In this document: piece after piece, positions 22,081 through 35,222 of the stretch
Numbering within the stretch: the first letter of the stretch is position 1
Layout of the letters: every line of letters begins with the position of its first letter
DNA from: Erodium maritimum
Taxonomy: Eukaryota; Streptophyta; Magnoliopsida; Geraniales; Geraniaceae
Direction: 5' to 3'
NCBI GenBank assembly: GCA_963921825.1
Contig: OY997592.1
Span: 63,260,336-63,324,335 of the forward strand
DNA length: 64,000 nucleotides
Made by a program: the position numbers and the translations under genes
The notes under the pieces: generated by a model
Database searches by the model: none
Told to the model about the DNA's origin: nothing
Seen by the model: only the letters and a program-made list of their open reading frames with translations

Positions 22081-24566
22081 CGTTAAGGATCAAGGAGATA
22101 AATACTTGATAGATATTGGGATGGAAGCATGAGACCAAAAACATCATTGTTAGCCTTAATGCTCATAGCTCAATCGTAAATCTCCAAATTTCTAGATTGT
22201 AATGTATCATCGTTTGCAATAAACGTAAAGCGGCTTAATATTACTTGTGTGTTGAAGTAATATATCGAAGTGTGTTCTGATCTGTGTCCACCATGCAAAG
22301 TAGAACCGCAGATCGCGATGAATCACACTTGACGGGTCCCTGGTTAATAAGGCTTCACAAGAAGCCACTAGTATGAAAGATGACTATGTATGACTCATGT
22401 TCTATTAATCAATGGAACGGGATTTTGGAGTCTGATCATAGATATCATGTGTGACATGTTATTGGACGAACCAACCTGAATATGTGCCATAGATGAAGTC
22501 ATGAGCATATTTAGTGTCGTAGCTTCTCATGTATCCTTAGACCAATAAATCTTTGTGATTACTATGCGATAAACAACTGAGTTTGACCTGCGTCCAACGT
22601 TGCTTGTAATAGGGCTTCCATAATGGCCAAGTTTGGCTTTGGGACGGACTGCATGAGTGACGCAAAAGACGGCTAAGGGATTTGTCCCTCATACTATGGT
22701 ATAAGAATGATGTCCATTTAGGCCACTTGATCAAGAATGACAGAAAGAATAGCATGGCCATGCATATGATACTAGGCATCGTATATTCAATCATCTCACA
22801 CATCGAGGAACAATGATTGAGAATAATAAGAATGACAGTTTTATGCCTTATCTTAATCAGGATATCTAGAGATAAAAAGGATAGTGACATAGACGATATA
22901 GAGATTAAAGAACGACAAGAGTTGATTCATTATGCAACGTAAGAGACATGAGTATATCTCAACTATCGAAGTAGTCTTTAGTCCTACGACCATGACCTCA
23001 CCATGTGATCTACATGAGGTGGATTCATGATTTGACGTGACCAAACGCTTATCTTAAAAAATAGTTATAAAGGTTATTATTGATCATGGATACGCACATG
23101 TGAGACATATGAGTGATGGTCATAGGGACTTGTCACTTTTATTATACAAGTTGGTCGTTCTTAATAAGTAGGAGGTTTGTAAAAGAAGCATGGTCATGCG
23201 TGTGATTAGTCACCTACATTCCTCACTCAGAATCAAGAGAACATGTTGAGACTGAATTAGAAAGGATTATGCTTCTATGCCTTTTTTTTTAGTCGTGACA
23301 CTCGCCAAATGACAAGAGGATAAAACTACCCATGATAATAGGACTTGAAGAAGTATCAGTCATTAGTTCTATGACTTGGAAAATCATGAGCCTTGCTAGA
23401 AGTTACCCATGACTCGTGGGTAAAACATCTCGTTTCATTTCACTACCAATACTCATAGAATCCTAAAGGGTTACACACAATAAAGAAAGACCACAACGAA
23501 GTGAGCGAAATGGTTTCAATTAAATAGAATGATATGGAATTATATATGATATAATAAACATGTCACTTTTATTTAATGAAAACTCTCGCAAAGGAAAATA
23601 ATATTTGTATTTAATTATTATAAAGTATAATAATCAAATAAACAAATAAAAATGCCAAATATATCAAAATAAGAGGGCTTGGCCGAACACCCTTATAGTC
23701 CAATAGGGGTATTCAGCCAACACAAATGAATTGATATATTTTTCAGCACTTTATTTAATTAAAAAGATTAAAAGAAAACCCTGAATTCTAGAAGGTATAG
23801 AAAAAAGAATGCTAGCTGGACTAGGTTAAAGTTTCCTAATCCTATTTGGCTTGGACTTAAAGTAAGACCAATACCTATAAATAATGGGTTGTCTTGGCCG
23901 AAAACTACAAGCATCACAACTGTGATTTTCGGCCACCACATAGTGAGTTGAGAGTTGTTCGTTCAATGGTTACTAACATGCTCAATTGTGGATCCATGTT
24001 TTTCGTGTGGATACCGTTAGAGGGAGAATACTTGGGCGCCTATACTAATTCTTCCAGAAGTCCCTGTCTCAAACTATTGATTGGAAGTTCTCTTCATTGA
24101 GGTAATCTCCGTTAAAATATCGAATAGATTAAGAATTACATGAAATTGTGATTTAGGTTAAATGGATTATAACCAAAAAAAGTCTTTGAATTTTTTTTCC
24201 ATCGTGTTAACGTAATACACACCATAATCCAACATTTATTACCTTTATTGACCACTTTTCCTCCAATGGGAAGTGGCAGGGGTGTTTACCACCCCTTACC
24301 TGATGATAAGCACCCATTTTAGGCCTACTGTCCCAGATGGGCCAATGCCTTGAATGTCATCTCCCGAACTTTAACCTGTGTGGTGTGTCCATGTCAGTTT
24401 TTGCCTCACGTGCTCAGACATTCTATTTCTTCACCCTTCAAAATCACCTAGTTGGAGTAGGGCCTTATGAAGATGCTAATGCATATGTTCGGGAGGCCTC
24501 CCCTCCTCCCTTTCTCGGCCGCCACGCTCACTCTCCCTGGACATCGTCTAGGTGATTTTGTATGTC
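22081..24566. other. Unclassified repeat-like region with diverged internal duplication
   Basis: No ORF over 120 codons and no recognisable protein. Segments around 22685-22860 and 23120-23290 look like diverged copies (AGCATGGCCATGC... versus AGCATGGTCATGC..., each followed by TTATGCCT or TTCTATGCC). At 23640-24120 comes a leader-like sequence with CTATAAATAATGGG and repeated CTTGGCCGAA / TTCGGCC motifs, reminiscent of an LTR or retrotransposon leader. No terminal repeats were found. 24120-24566 holds nothing recognisable. Confidence 0.4.
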
Positions 24567-24571
24567 CTTCC

Positions 24572-25032
24572 TGTAAGAACCGCCCCCGGTTGACACCGGT
24601 CGAACCGGTGAAATTTGGGAAAAGTTGACTTTCTACCGGAAAAGGTAAACCGATGACTCCGAAAGTCATTCAGGACCTTTCCAGAACCCCAAAAGCTTAG
24701 CCTTTGTTACGTTTTGCTTAGTTGGGTCGTTTCCTTTCAAATGACTACTTTTGCGAAAAAGTCAAATCTGGGTCAAACGGGGTCAAATTAGGGGCTTTAT
24801 CAGATTAATTTAGATGAGCTGAAATAATTATGGGGAGAGATGGACCCCACATGGACACATGTCCATGATGTCTTGGAGGAGAAGAAAAGGGTGGAGAAAG
24901 ACCCAATTGCCCTCATTTTGGGCCAATTGAGAAGAAAGGGAGCAAGAGGGGCAAAACGGTCCTTTCTAGTTTAGGTTAAAGGCTACACATGAGCCAAAAA
25001 TTCAGCACAATTGCTCCTTGGCCGAAATTCCC

Positions 25033-25071
<39 letters not shown>

Positions 25072-27440
25072 GCTCCATTGCTTGAAGGAGAAGAAAGTGA
25101 AGAAAAAAAAGAGTCATTTTGGTTGATTTTCACCACACATCTTCTCCAAATCTACTTATTTCTCATCCCCTCTCCATTTCCTAAGGTGAGTACCCATTAA
25201 AACCTACTTTTGATAAAGTTTGGGTTGTGGGTTTGATAGAAAAAACATGAACTAGGCTTGAGTTTTATGGGTTTGAGGTTTTGATGGTTAGATGGATGAT
25301 TTGTGGAGAAAAAGTAGAAGATTTTGAGAAAAATTAATTGGGTTTTTGTTGTTTTGATGAAACCCAACCTTGTGTTTGAAGTTTATGGGGTTTTGGGACT
25401 GAATTTGGTGGTTTTGGAGGTTAACAATGGAGTTTTGAGGGTTAGAATTCGTGGGGAAGAAGCTGGAGGAAGAAGGAAGGAAGGAACAATCAGACCCGTC
25501 ACGGAGGCCGTGACGGCACACGTCCCAGTTCCGTGAGGATGACCGTGACGGTGCAGGTCATGGTTCCTTGACCCAAACTGTGACGGAGCCCGTCAAGGCT
25601 CCGTGACCCGCTCCGTGATGGATCAGAAATGGGCTTTCCAAGTCCATTTTGGGTGTTTTCGGGTAATTAGAAAGGTTATCTATTACCGGACGGTTTGGGG
25701 GTTAAGTTAAGAGTTTTCTCTTTAAAACACCCTTGAATTATTATTAATTCTCGTATTACTTTGTGATCTTAGACATTGTTCCCGATCACGGCGAAAGAGG
25801 CTGCTAGGCAACTCGTGCTTGTTCGTGTTGGATAGCAGTTGAGGTAGGGAAAAGTAGTGAATACCGGTTTAATTATGGAAAGTTACTAGAATGCATATAG
25901 AATCTAAACAACCGTAATAATTGTAGAATCACATGTAGGATTTGAATAACTAGGGTAGTCGTTTAATATATGGAACCACTTGCGGGCCAGGTCGTGCCCT
26001 TAAGTGTGGGACTTGCTGTGCTGTAGAATCACATGTGGGCCAAGTCGTGCCCGTAGGATTGTGTGTTGGTTGCGCTTGTTTGTGATTAGTAGTTTATAAT
26101 GTTTGATATGTGGTATGTTCCGTTGTAAATTAAGGATCAGGATATGTTATGAGAGCATGGTGAATATTAGTGTGAGTTATTGTCTTGTGATATGATCGGG
26201 TGAATGATAGACCGATGTGGTGTGTTCGGTAAGATTTGTTCGGTATGGTATGCTGGTATGATATGTTTGGCATGATATGTTTGAGAATGATGTTTCGGTT
26301 CGATATCTATACCATGGAGGATTTCGGTATGAGATATCTAGGCTGAAGATGGTGTTCTGGTACGATATATATACTGTAGAGGATTCCGGTATATGATATC
26401 TAGGCCGAGGATTGGTTCCGGTGCGATATCTGTGCCGTAGAGGATTCCGGTACATGATATCTAGAGCCAAGGATGGTGTTCCAGAGTAATGTCTATACAG
26501 TAGAGGATTTCGGTATAGGATACCTAGGCCGATGCTGAGTGTTCCGGTATGGTATGTGTGATATGATTTGTACCCCGTGCTACGGGAAGTTACCCGACCG
26601 ACGGAGGATTCCGGTCCGGTATGTTATGAGTTGCACCCCGATGTTGTGTGTTCCGGGAAGATATCTAGGCCGATGTCGAGTTCGGTACGATATGGTTGAG
26701 CCGGGCTATGGAATTCGATGCATTTCTCTGGGACACCTAGTGTGGAAGTGGTTGTTAATGATATTACTCTGTGTGTTGATCTGTTTTGGTTTGCTATGGC
26801 TACTTATGCCTGTTATGTGATACTCTGTGATTTTGAATACATTTATATCTGAATTCATGGTATTGTCGTGCGAGTTCGCACGCGTGGTCAGTTGTGAGAT
26901 AAACGTGGTCGTTGTCTATTGAGAATTGTTTAGGTGACAGGTGCTAAGAGCATAGTTGAGCAGAAATGTAAGAGTGTCGGTTCAGTATCGAGTTTGATTT
27001 ACAGGTTGCTCCCTAATGGGGTCAAGCGTTGTCTTTAGGTTACTTGTTTAAATGATTCGTGTTATTGCCTTACTAGTATGCCATAATTGGACGGGTATCC
27101 GTGGTGGTGAGCAATTGCTTATTTCCTTTACTACTTTTTCCTGCTGAGCGAAAGCTCACCCCCTTTTCTACTGTTCTATTGGTTTTGATCGTGATTTGAT
27201 TTAGAAGACGTCTCAGAGCGTGGGAGCTTAGCGAGAGTCCTAGTTTGGATGGTCTAGAGACGTACTTTCCTTTTGTATTAAACTTCTTATTATGTGGTTT
27301 CGAGCTTTTGACTCCTATTATCGGAATTATTGATTTCAGAACTATATTTTCGAGTTTCCTTTGGTTTTAAATTGCATTTATTAATACTTTATTTTAGTTC
27401 ACGTCTCAAATCCGGTCAAAACCGGATTTGGGACGTGACA
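24572..27440 (+). mobile_element. Solo LTR, long-LTR gypsy family (TSD CTTCC)
   Basis: 2869 bp, TGTAAGAACCGC to GGGACGTGACA, with target duplication CTTCC at 24567-24571 and 27441-27445. Contains an (AG)17 run (25034-25067), a CCGTGACGG cluster (25495-25620), a tandem array (about 26290-26690), the hairpin TGAGCGAAAGCTCA (27145-27158) and the terminal hairpin. Confidence 0.95.
26290..26690 (+). repeat. Tandem array in LTR, about 60-bp unit
   Basis: Repeated blocks of GAGGATTCCGGTAT, GATATCTAGGCCGA and GGTTCCGGTRCGATAT alternate about four to five times with considerable divergence. Confidence 0.7.
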
Positions 27441-27515
27441 CTTCCAATGTTGGTGGACGCAGTTGGGCATCATGTGCCCTAACATTGTAACTTCCTTCTT
27501 GACGTGGAAAGTACG

Positions 27516-27867
27516 TGTCACGCTCCAAATCCGGTTTTGGGCGGACTCGAGACGTGACTTGAAATGAACGAGATAAAAGTAGTAAAACAGTAAGAAACTC
27601 CTTTAAAGCTGATACGAGTTCCAAGATATTTCTCAAATAAATTGATCCAAAATTTCAAATATAATGTCAAAATTCAACGAGTAACATAAGATAAATAAAG
27701 TTCAACAACGTGGACCAACACGTCTCTAATACTACCCTCAAGACATCCAGAAGCTCCCGAGCCTTGAATTCCCCAGATCTCAAGTACGCCTGTACACACA
27801 ATAAATAAACAAGAAGGGGTGAGTTTACGCTCAGTAGGGAAAATCGTAACAACTTTAGTCTCCAATT
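27516..27867 (-). mobile_element. LTR fragment (3'-terminal 352 bp) of the gypsy family
   Basis: Reads TGTCACGCTCCAAATCCGG on plus and contains the hairpin at 27820-27833. It matches the reverse complement of the last about 350 bp of the LTR at 53172-56209, then stops abruptly at 27867, where plus-strand gypsy internal sequence begins. See the finding on the split LTR. Confidence 0.85.
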
Positions 27868-30270
27868 TTGGACACCCGGGCCGGAACTGCCCATGGAATG
27901 TTGTATTCACAAACCGTCCTGCAGGTCGGCCTACGAGAGACGATAAGAGGACATGCTATCACTGCAGCAGAATCTTCCACCACCACCGAGAGGAGGACTT
28001 CGGTTTCAGCAGGACCGAGCATACGCGATTGCCGGGCCCCGAGCTGAGGGACTTAATACCGATGTTGAGATCGCTTAGAGTGCCGTTTACGATTTTCGTT
28101 GCGGATTGTGTTCGCTAACACTTGAGCTTTACACTTAGTCATGATTATTTTCATGGTTATTTTCTGTTGGAACGGAATTTAAAACTGGTAACCCTACCCG
28201 TATCTTAACACACCAACTAGAGGTGTTGTGGTACCGATTATTGTCAGTTTGAGTTTGAAGCAGGAGTAACAGACCTTATCGCACTGATAGTTCTTTTCTC
28301 TCGTCGAGAGTACTGATCGAGTTTTAAGAACCGTTGGGCAAAACAGAGGACGTTCATCGAACATCATCAGTAGCGAATGCTGAGCAGTGGAAAGCTGCAG
28401 ACTGGACCAGTGAACGGTCCGACCGATCACCGGAGATGACCGAGCAACGATAAGATCAAAGTAGCGCAGCGTAAGCGTGGTGGGCCCGTACCCACAGGAA
28501 TCGTAATCGACAGCTCCTTCTACCCCTGCTAAAGTATTTAAGTTACAAGATTTGAACCGTCGAAACATTTTGTTTCACAATCCTAGTTAACGAACGAAAA
28601 GCTGCACAAGTATGTATCGTACTTAAGAGATTGGATCAGAGTGTGCTCCCTACGTTTGTCCCGAAGGGACCAAACGGTTTGTCGCCAGTTCATGCGGAAC
28701 AAGCGAATAACTTCGAGAGTTGTTCAGACAACGTTCCCAATGGAGAAGAATACGGAAAACGAGAACCGGGTGCCAGGGTGTACCCTTGCCAGCAAGAGAA
28801 GAACGAACGCCAAACGTCCCGTGAGGACTAGGCATCACCATAAGGTTACGCCAGAGAAGTGAGAGCACCTCACGTTGAAACTCGGCAACAGATGGCCAAG
28901 GGAGACTACCACAAGCTCCCAGACCAGTAACAAGATGGCACCTAACGAAGCATGTGTGGTAGGTCGAATTTTGTGCCATGCTGGGGCACAGGGAAGGTTA
29001 AGGGTTAATCGTTGTTGTTTTTGAGTTTTTCGAGGAACAATGGAAGAAACCGCGCTAGTTTCTGAACGGTTAAATCTATCGAGATCTCAGGGCATGATGA
29101 TTACTCATTATGGGGTGACTTGGGTGGACTTGACTAAGTTGTTTCGATCAACAGCTCGTGAACGAGTGTCAACGGTATAAGGGTTACCACCGATCGGGAT
29201 GAACTTTATTAATAGATCTTGGATCGTGTTTTGCCGTCGAGTGTGACTACTGTACGGTTGTTTTGGTGTGTTGAAGGACGCCTACTTTCGGCTAAATGCC
29301 AGTGCGAGGTTCCACCATCCTTGTTTGTCGTGCGTCGTTCGCCCAACGAGAGGTTGGGAGAGTTCGTGGTTATGTGGTACCGTACACCGAGTTTGAGAAC
29401 CGTGGTCTCGCAGATGCAATGACTGGTACAAAGCGACTTGTAAGATGTTTTTGTCAGAAGTGTGAACTGGTATCGACGGCAAGAGAATTATAGCAAGTTG
29501 GTTAACCTTCGTGATCGACCGTAATCGAGTTTTGCTGGTGTCTTCTTATTCTAGGATCGTATTACTTGTTGAGTGGTTGAATCTTTATCAGGTTGAGAAT
29601 CTTGAACGGTTTTATCAGGTGTGACCTGTCGTTAGAATTGGGCAAATATACCGCACTTCGGATAACGTGAGCTTGTCACGCCCCAATTTCAGTAAAACCA
29701 AACTAGGGACGCGAACATTTTAAAAAAACATACAAACACTTGAAACATGTTTTCAATAAACACTTTAAAAGCACCATTTTAGTTCAACAAAATAATAATT
29801 ACAACTTAAAACACGTCCCAACAAGTGGACCAAAAACATGGTATCCGTCGCTAGACTCAAAACACCCAGAAACCCGCTTCAAGCTCTTCAAGCTTCAGAA
29901 GCTCACCTAGTCCAGCCTACGAACGGTACCTATAGGAAAAGTAGCTAGGGGTGAGCTTTCGCTCACCACCGCGGATAACAGACTGACTACGACATAATTA
30001 GCAGACAAAGCCGGTAACACCAAAAATAAAGTCAACACCGGGGAACACTGTCCCCAACCCAAGTACTCTGACTGAACAAACACCCACAGTTACCTTCCTT
30101 CACCAACTCAACACTCTGACATGCAAGTAGACTCGACACAACGATCACGACCTCTTCCAAGGACTCAAAGAGACTACGCGACACCAAACAGAATAAAAAA
30201 GGATCGCACACCAAACGAGATCACAAAGGATCGCAAACCAGCTGTTCAGTAACCAATTCTGTCTCTCAAT

Positions 30271-30503
30271 CACGCGCTTTGCCGAACCACTCAGGCCAGG
30301 CGGTCGACCTGTCTCAGTAACCTCTCTCACTCACGCGCTTTGCCGAACCACTCAGGCCAGGCGGTCGACCTGTCTCACTCACGCGCTTTGCCGAACCACT
30401 CAGGCCAGGCGGTCGACCTGTCTCACTCACCTCTCTCACTCACGCGCTTTGCCGAACCACTCAGGCCAGGCGGTCGACCTGTCTCACTAACCTCTCTCAC
30501 TCA
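30271..30503 (-). repeat. Tandem array in LTR, 47-bp core with optional 15-bp spacer
   Basis: Cores CACGCGCTTTGCCGAACCAC...GGCGGTCGACCTGTCTCA start at 30271, 30332, 30379 and 30441, giving spacings 61, 47 and 62. Cores are almost identical; the extra bases are a CTAACCTCTCTCACT-like spacer. Confidence 0.92.
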
Positions 30504-30559
30504 GGTAATCACAATCACAAACACAAGCAAATTCAACAGACAACAACAACACAGGTTCA

Positions 30560-30985
30560 ACATTCCACAGGCACTCATGGCCACACAAGACACCAACGGT
30601 AAAACTCGGACTCGACAGCCCCACAGGCACTCACGGCCTCCCAAGACACACTGACAGTAAAACACGGACTCAAACGCCCCAAAAGCACTCACGGCCTCCC
30701 AAAACACCAAAGGTAAAGACACGGGCTCATCAACCCCATGGGCACTCATGGCCACCCAAAACTCAACGATAAAACACGATCGCAACTTACCGAGACTCTA
30801 ACTCGTAAGCCAACTAAAACACCAACAGTAAGGTACGGGCTCTCATGGCCACCCAAACACTAATAATAAAACGGGCTCTCATGGCCACCCAAGACTCAAC
30901 AATAATAATACGGGCTCTCAAGGCCACCCAAAACTCGATAATAAAACACGGGCTCTCAAGGCCACCCAAACTCAACAATAAATAA
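30560..30985 (-). repeat. Degenerate tandem array in LTR, 40-60-bp unit
   Basis: Blocks of GGCACTCATGGCC or GGGCTCTCAAGGCCACCC followed by AAAACTCAACAATAA-type sequence repeat about nine times with shortening units. Confidence 0.8.
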
Positions 30986-33680
30986 CGCACAACAACCTCC
31001 AGCATAATCGATGCCCACAACAGTCCTAAGATCACTAGTTTCACAAACAACCTCCGGGCATGGTCATATGCCTCTAGTAAATCAATTAACGCTAAGTTCT
31101 CTGCTCCTACGACACTACTAAGTGTCACATGCTTTTCCAGTAATCGCTACGTTCCCGTATCATGCATTTCTAATATTCAACAACCTACTCAACCCACGAC
31201 ACCCCGGTGTCACATGCAATTTCTACTGTTAACTCCGAGATCCGGCTACTTTTCCCTACCTCAACCGAAGAACACCCGCTACGCTTCCTAGCTGCTGACG
31301 TTCTGGCTCGCTACCTCCGAGCTTCACTTCGATCGAAGCCGAACGCTAAAGATAACACGAAAACCATAATTAGAGGCGATTCCCATGTTAATTTAAAGGT
31401 CACGATTAAACCAGTTTAAAACCGATAGTTGTCCTTTAAACTCGAGCGGGACAAAAGCGGGGTCACGGCGAATCGGGTTCGAGTACCCGAGTCCCGAGCA
31501 CAGAGCCCGTTGCACGTAAATCGAGGCACGATTACCGAGGGACCGATTCAACGTTTCGCCTTTAAACCGTTCTAAGTCCGGTTACCAGTTCAAACCCGAA
31601 CGTTCAACCGTTCAAAACCATTTTTAAACTCAAATTGATTTTAAACTCTCTCCATTTTAAAGCCCTTTTCTTTTCCAATTTAAACCCCCTTTCTTTTCTT
31701 TTTCTAAGGATGACTTTTCATTTTAATACCTCTTTCTTTTCAATTTAAAACCCGTGATTTTGATCCAACCAAAAATCCGATCCAAAGATTTTCTGTTTCA
31801 AAATAGTCCAGATCAATAACGATTTTACGTCCGAAATACAAAGGTCGAACTTTTATTCCAAATCTGATTTTGATTTTAAAACTCAACTTAAACCCTTTTT
31901 CCACATTTAATCAGATCTAAATTTGTTTTGAAATATATTAACAACACCTTAAAATACCAGTCTTTGAATCAAATCATATTTTAACCCTTTTTGAAATTAA
32001 ATCCTTTTTGTTAACCAAAACTGATTTTCGTTCTTAATTTATTTATCTTCGCAGTTCAATACTTCAGTTCCAGAAGAAACCGGATCTACAAGGGTTCGGC
32101 TTCAACAAAGCCCAGATCAAGAAACTTCCGGGACATAAAGAAAGTAAAGGAAGGAGAAGATCGGGAAAGAAATCCGGCCGACCACCGGCGGCGCCGTTGC
32201 CGGTCGAAGCTCCACGGTCGGAAACTCACCGTAGGAAAAGGGAGCACGACGGGGAGGTGGTTGAGCACGGCGGAGACGGTTCTCTGTAGCGGATGTGGAC
32301 GGCGAGGGTTTCGGCAACTCTCTGGGAAGAAGAACGACGAAGAAGAAGCAAGGTGGTGATGGGAGAGAGCTCGGCGAGGTTTAACCGGTGGCGTGAGGGC
32401 GGCGCATGTGATTATGGAGCAGAGCAAGGGCGGCGAGGGGTCGGAGATGAGGGAGGAAGGGGCGGCGAGTTTGGGTTCGAGGGGTTCGGCCCCGATCCGA
32501 GTGAGGAAAGGAAACGGTGACGGCGTGGGGGTGAGGGAGCTAGAGGTGGTGGCGTGAGGACGAGGGACGGTGGCGGCGTGGCTTGGCTGACGGAGAAGAC
32601 GGTCGGGAGAGAAGAGAGGATCGGGTTCGAAGGGGAAAGGGAAAACGGCGCTGAAGAGGGAGAGAGAGAAACGGTGGGATCGGGAATCAGAAGAGAAGCG
32701 TGGCTGCGAAAAAAATTAGGGTTCAACCCTAATTTTTGATTTTTATACCCAAGCCTTCCATTGGCTTGGGCCTCTGATCGGGCCAGCCGGGATTGGGCCT
32801 CCGCGCTGGGCCTGGTCCGAGCCTGAACTTCTTTTTTTTTTGACTTTTCTTTTTGACCCACTTGTTTACAAAATCTTACCTCCAAGTTTCGAATTCAGTT
32901 TACTATTCTTTTAAAAACAAGAAGTGGGTTTTACAGAGCTTCTCTTGGTAGTACGTTTTGAGGCACGCCGACTTACGACTAGAGGTCGGTGCTTATTTTA
33001 TTCACTTGTTTGAGGTACGCCTACCTTTCCACGAGATGTGTTGAATCAAACGTTTGTTCCAGATCCTTCAGTATTAGTAAGGTCTTTTATTTGTGGTTTG
33101 GAGCACGTGATACTCCCTTGAAAGTTGTTTGTAGTCGGTCTTGACTGGTTAGTATTTGAGTTCTGTTGAGTTTGATCCCGTAGCGATCACTAAGGAGATA
33201 GTGGTTGAGTTATGTTTGTGTGTGATTCCGACTTTGTTTGACTTGTAAAAAGTTCCAGCAGGACACCTTTGGCGACGAAATTTCCGGTGTGAGATATCGA
33301 AATCTTCACCTCAGTTTTCTTAAGTGTTTAGATATTCTCTCGACTTGTGTTATTACTCGGTATTCTGGAGTTGGTGAAGCGTCGCGCGTGCTGTCGTGAA
33401 AGTTTTGGGTATCGTGGTTTACACTGCTAAGGGTGACAATTTGAACTGTTGTAATAAGTTACATGTTGGTTTTGCAAACTGTCGAGAAAGACTGTTTCGC
33501 ATCGCCAAGTATGGCGTTTGGGTAACTAGCATGATCTAGTGACGCTCGCGTAGTTTCGAAAACGGTTGGAGACCGTGCAGAGCCGACAGAAGGGTTACAC
33601 AGATGAAAAGCGCAAGCCTCTTGAGCTTTTATTGATGATCAGATATTTCTGAACGTGAGCCGAAGAAGGGCCCACTACAG

Positions 33681-34052
33681 TTCAACCGCGGCGGAGGAAA
33701 GCTACCCCCGTGTTTCATTGGACCATTTGAGGTCCTAAAAAGGATTGGAGCTGTAGCTTATCGGTTAGCCTTACCACCGCAGCTTTGGAACGTACATAAC
33801 GTTTTCCATGTGTCCCAACTACGGAAGTACACGGCAGATCCCTCGCATGTTATCGAGTAGGCAGATATTGAGGTAGCAGACGACGTCTCTGATGAGGAGC
33901 AGCCCATCAGGATTGTGGACACAGGAGAGAAGGTCTTGAGGAAGACTACTATACCTTTGGTTCGAGTACAGTGGAGGCACCAGGGAGCTGACTCGACCTG
34001 GGAGCGAGAGGACGAGATCCGAGAGAAGTACCCCCACCTGTTTGACCTTTGA
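33681..34052 (+). pseudogene. Gypsy integrase C-terminus and chromodomain relic
   Basis: One frame reads FNRGGGKLPPCFIGPFEVL, GAVAYRLALPP, NVFHVSQLRKY, then a stop (TAG near 33857), then VRVQWRHQGADSTWE and EIREKYPHLF before TGA at 34050-34052. This is the conserved end of chromovirus pol (Tekay/Del-like), where the chromodomain directs insertion to heterochromatin. Just upstream, DEKRKPLEL matches the segment before the GPF/Y module. Confidence 0.85.
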
Positions 34053-35050
34053 GGTACTTTTACTTTAATTTCGAGGACGAAATTCTTTTAAGGGGGGTAG
34101 ATTGTAAGAACCGCTCCCAGTTGATCCCGGTCGAACCGGTGACCTTTAAAGACAAGTTTGACTTTCGCTGAAAAAGTCAACCGGGGACGCAGGAAGTCAC
34201 TCGGGGCTTTTCCGGGGCCCAACGAGCTTAGCCATCATCACGATTAGCTTAGTTGGGCCATTTCCTTCAGTTTGGCTGTAATATTGGATAGGTCAAAATT
34301 CAGTCAAACGCGGGCTTTATTTCGGACTTTTTCCGATAAAATCTTGGAAGCTGGAATTTAATTAAATAAAGATGACTCACACATGAAACTTGTCATGTTT
34401 GGCTTGGAGGATGAGAAAGGAAGCTTAAATTGACTCTTATACCCTCCCAAGTTACCTTTAAAGGGATAGGACCTTAAGGGCTTTTTAGTATTTGGACCAA
34501 ATAGGTCATTTAAAGCAACTTGAGCACACAAAATCAGCTCACACTCTAGTTTTGCAGCCGAAAATCACAAGGGAGAGAGCAAGAGAGAAGCTCATTTCTT
34601 GAGGAAGAAGATAGTGAAGAAAGCTTGGATTTTGGAGCTAGTTCTTCATCCTTTTGACTCCTTTTTGCTTCCCTCTTCTTCATCTCATCATCCTAAAGGT
34701 ATGGATGCTCTCAACTCTTCATTTCATCTACTCTCAATTCTTGGGTTTTGTGGGTTTTGGCTTGAAGTTGATGAACTAGCCTTGTGTTTGTCTATTAGAG
34801 AAGGAGTAATGAAGTAGCATGTTGAGATGTTACTTTTGTTGAAGTTTGATGAACATTTTGGAGCTTTTGATTTGATTGTGATTTGGAGAATCATTGGAAA
34901 CTTGTTTATTTGTTGATTCCTACCATGAGTAGAGGAGTTTTGGAGGTATTTGATGGTTTTGGGAGCTGGAAATGGTTAAAAATGGAGTTTGGTTGTGGAT
35001 TTTCGGAGAAAAGGAGCTGGAGGTTGAAGAAGGGCGGAACTGCCCTGGAG

Positions 35051-35222
35051 CGTCACGGATCCGTGACGGATCCCGTGACGGGTGGCGTCACGGCTCCGTG
35101 ACGGATCCCGTGACGGGTGGCGTCACGGCTCCGTGAGGGAGACCGTGGCAGCACACGTCACGGCTCTGTGACGTCTTCCGTGAGGGTCGGTGTCACGGCT
35201 CCGTGACCGTGTCCGTGACCGA
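35051..35222 (+). repeat. Palindromic CCGTGACGG array in LTR
   Basis: Repeated quasi-palindromes such as GTCACGGATCCGTGAC (perfect, 35052-35067), GGATCCCGTGACGGGTGGC (twice) and GTCACGGCTCCGTGA (several) fill 170 bp. Related clusters are at 16165-16265, 25495-25620 and 38630-38760 in other LTRs. Confidence 0.88.

Larger units (their letters stand above)
29674..32935 (-). mobile_element. Solo LTR of a related gypsy subfamily (TSD GAGCT)
   Basis: 3262 bp; on plus it reads TGTCACGCCCCAATTTC to GTGGGTTTTACA, so in its own sense it starts TGTAAAACCCAC. Target duplication GAGCT at 29669-29673 and 32936-32940. It is nested in the gypsy internal region. It carries two tandem arrays and the longest hairpin version (GGTGAGCGAAAGCTCACC in LTR sense, 29950-29967), but lacks the terminal TCCGGT hairpin. 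Confidence 0.95.
27868..34102 (+). mobile_element. Ty3/gypsy internal region (decayed), 5' LTR missing
   Basis: It is collinear with 59300-61863 of the complete element. It starts within the gag zinc-knuckle region (GRNCPW, then GRPTRDDKRTCYHCS), passes heavily mutated pol and ends with the integrase C-terminus and a chromodomain-like segment, then the purine tract AAGGGGGGTAGA before the LTR at 34103. A solo LTR (29674-32935) is inserted in it. The 5' LTR, leader and most of gag are absent, the junction at 27867/27868 being a deletion breakpoint. Confidence 0.85.

Noticed and set aside
32412-32885. 157-codon Pro/Ser-rich minus-strand ORF
   Set aside because: Lies wholly in the GC-rich block of a solo LTR; the low-complexity protein is a by-product of base composition.
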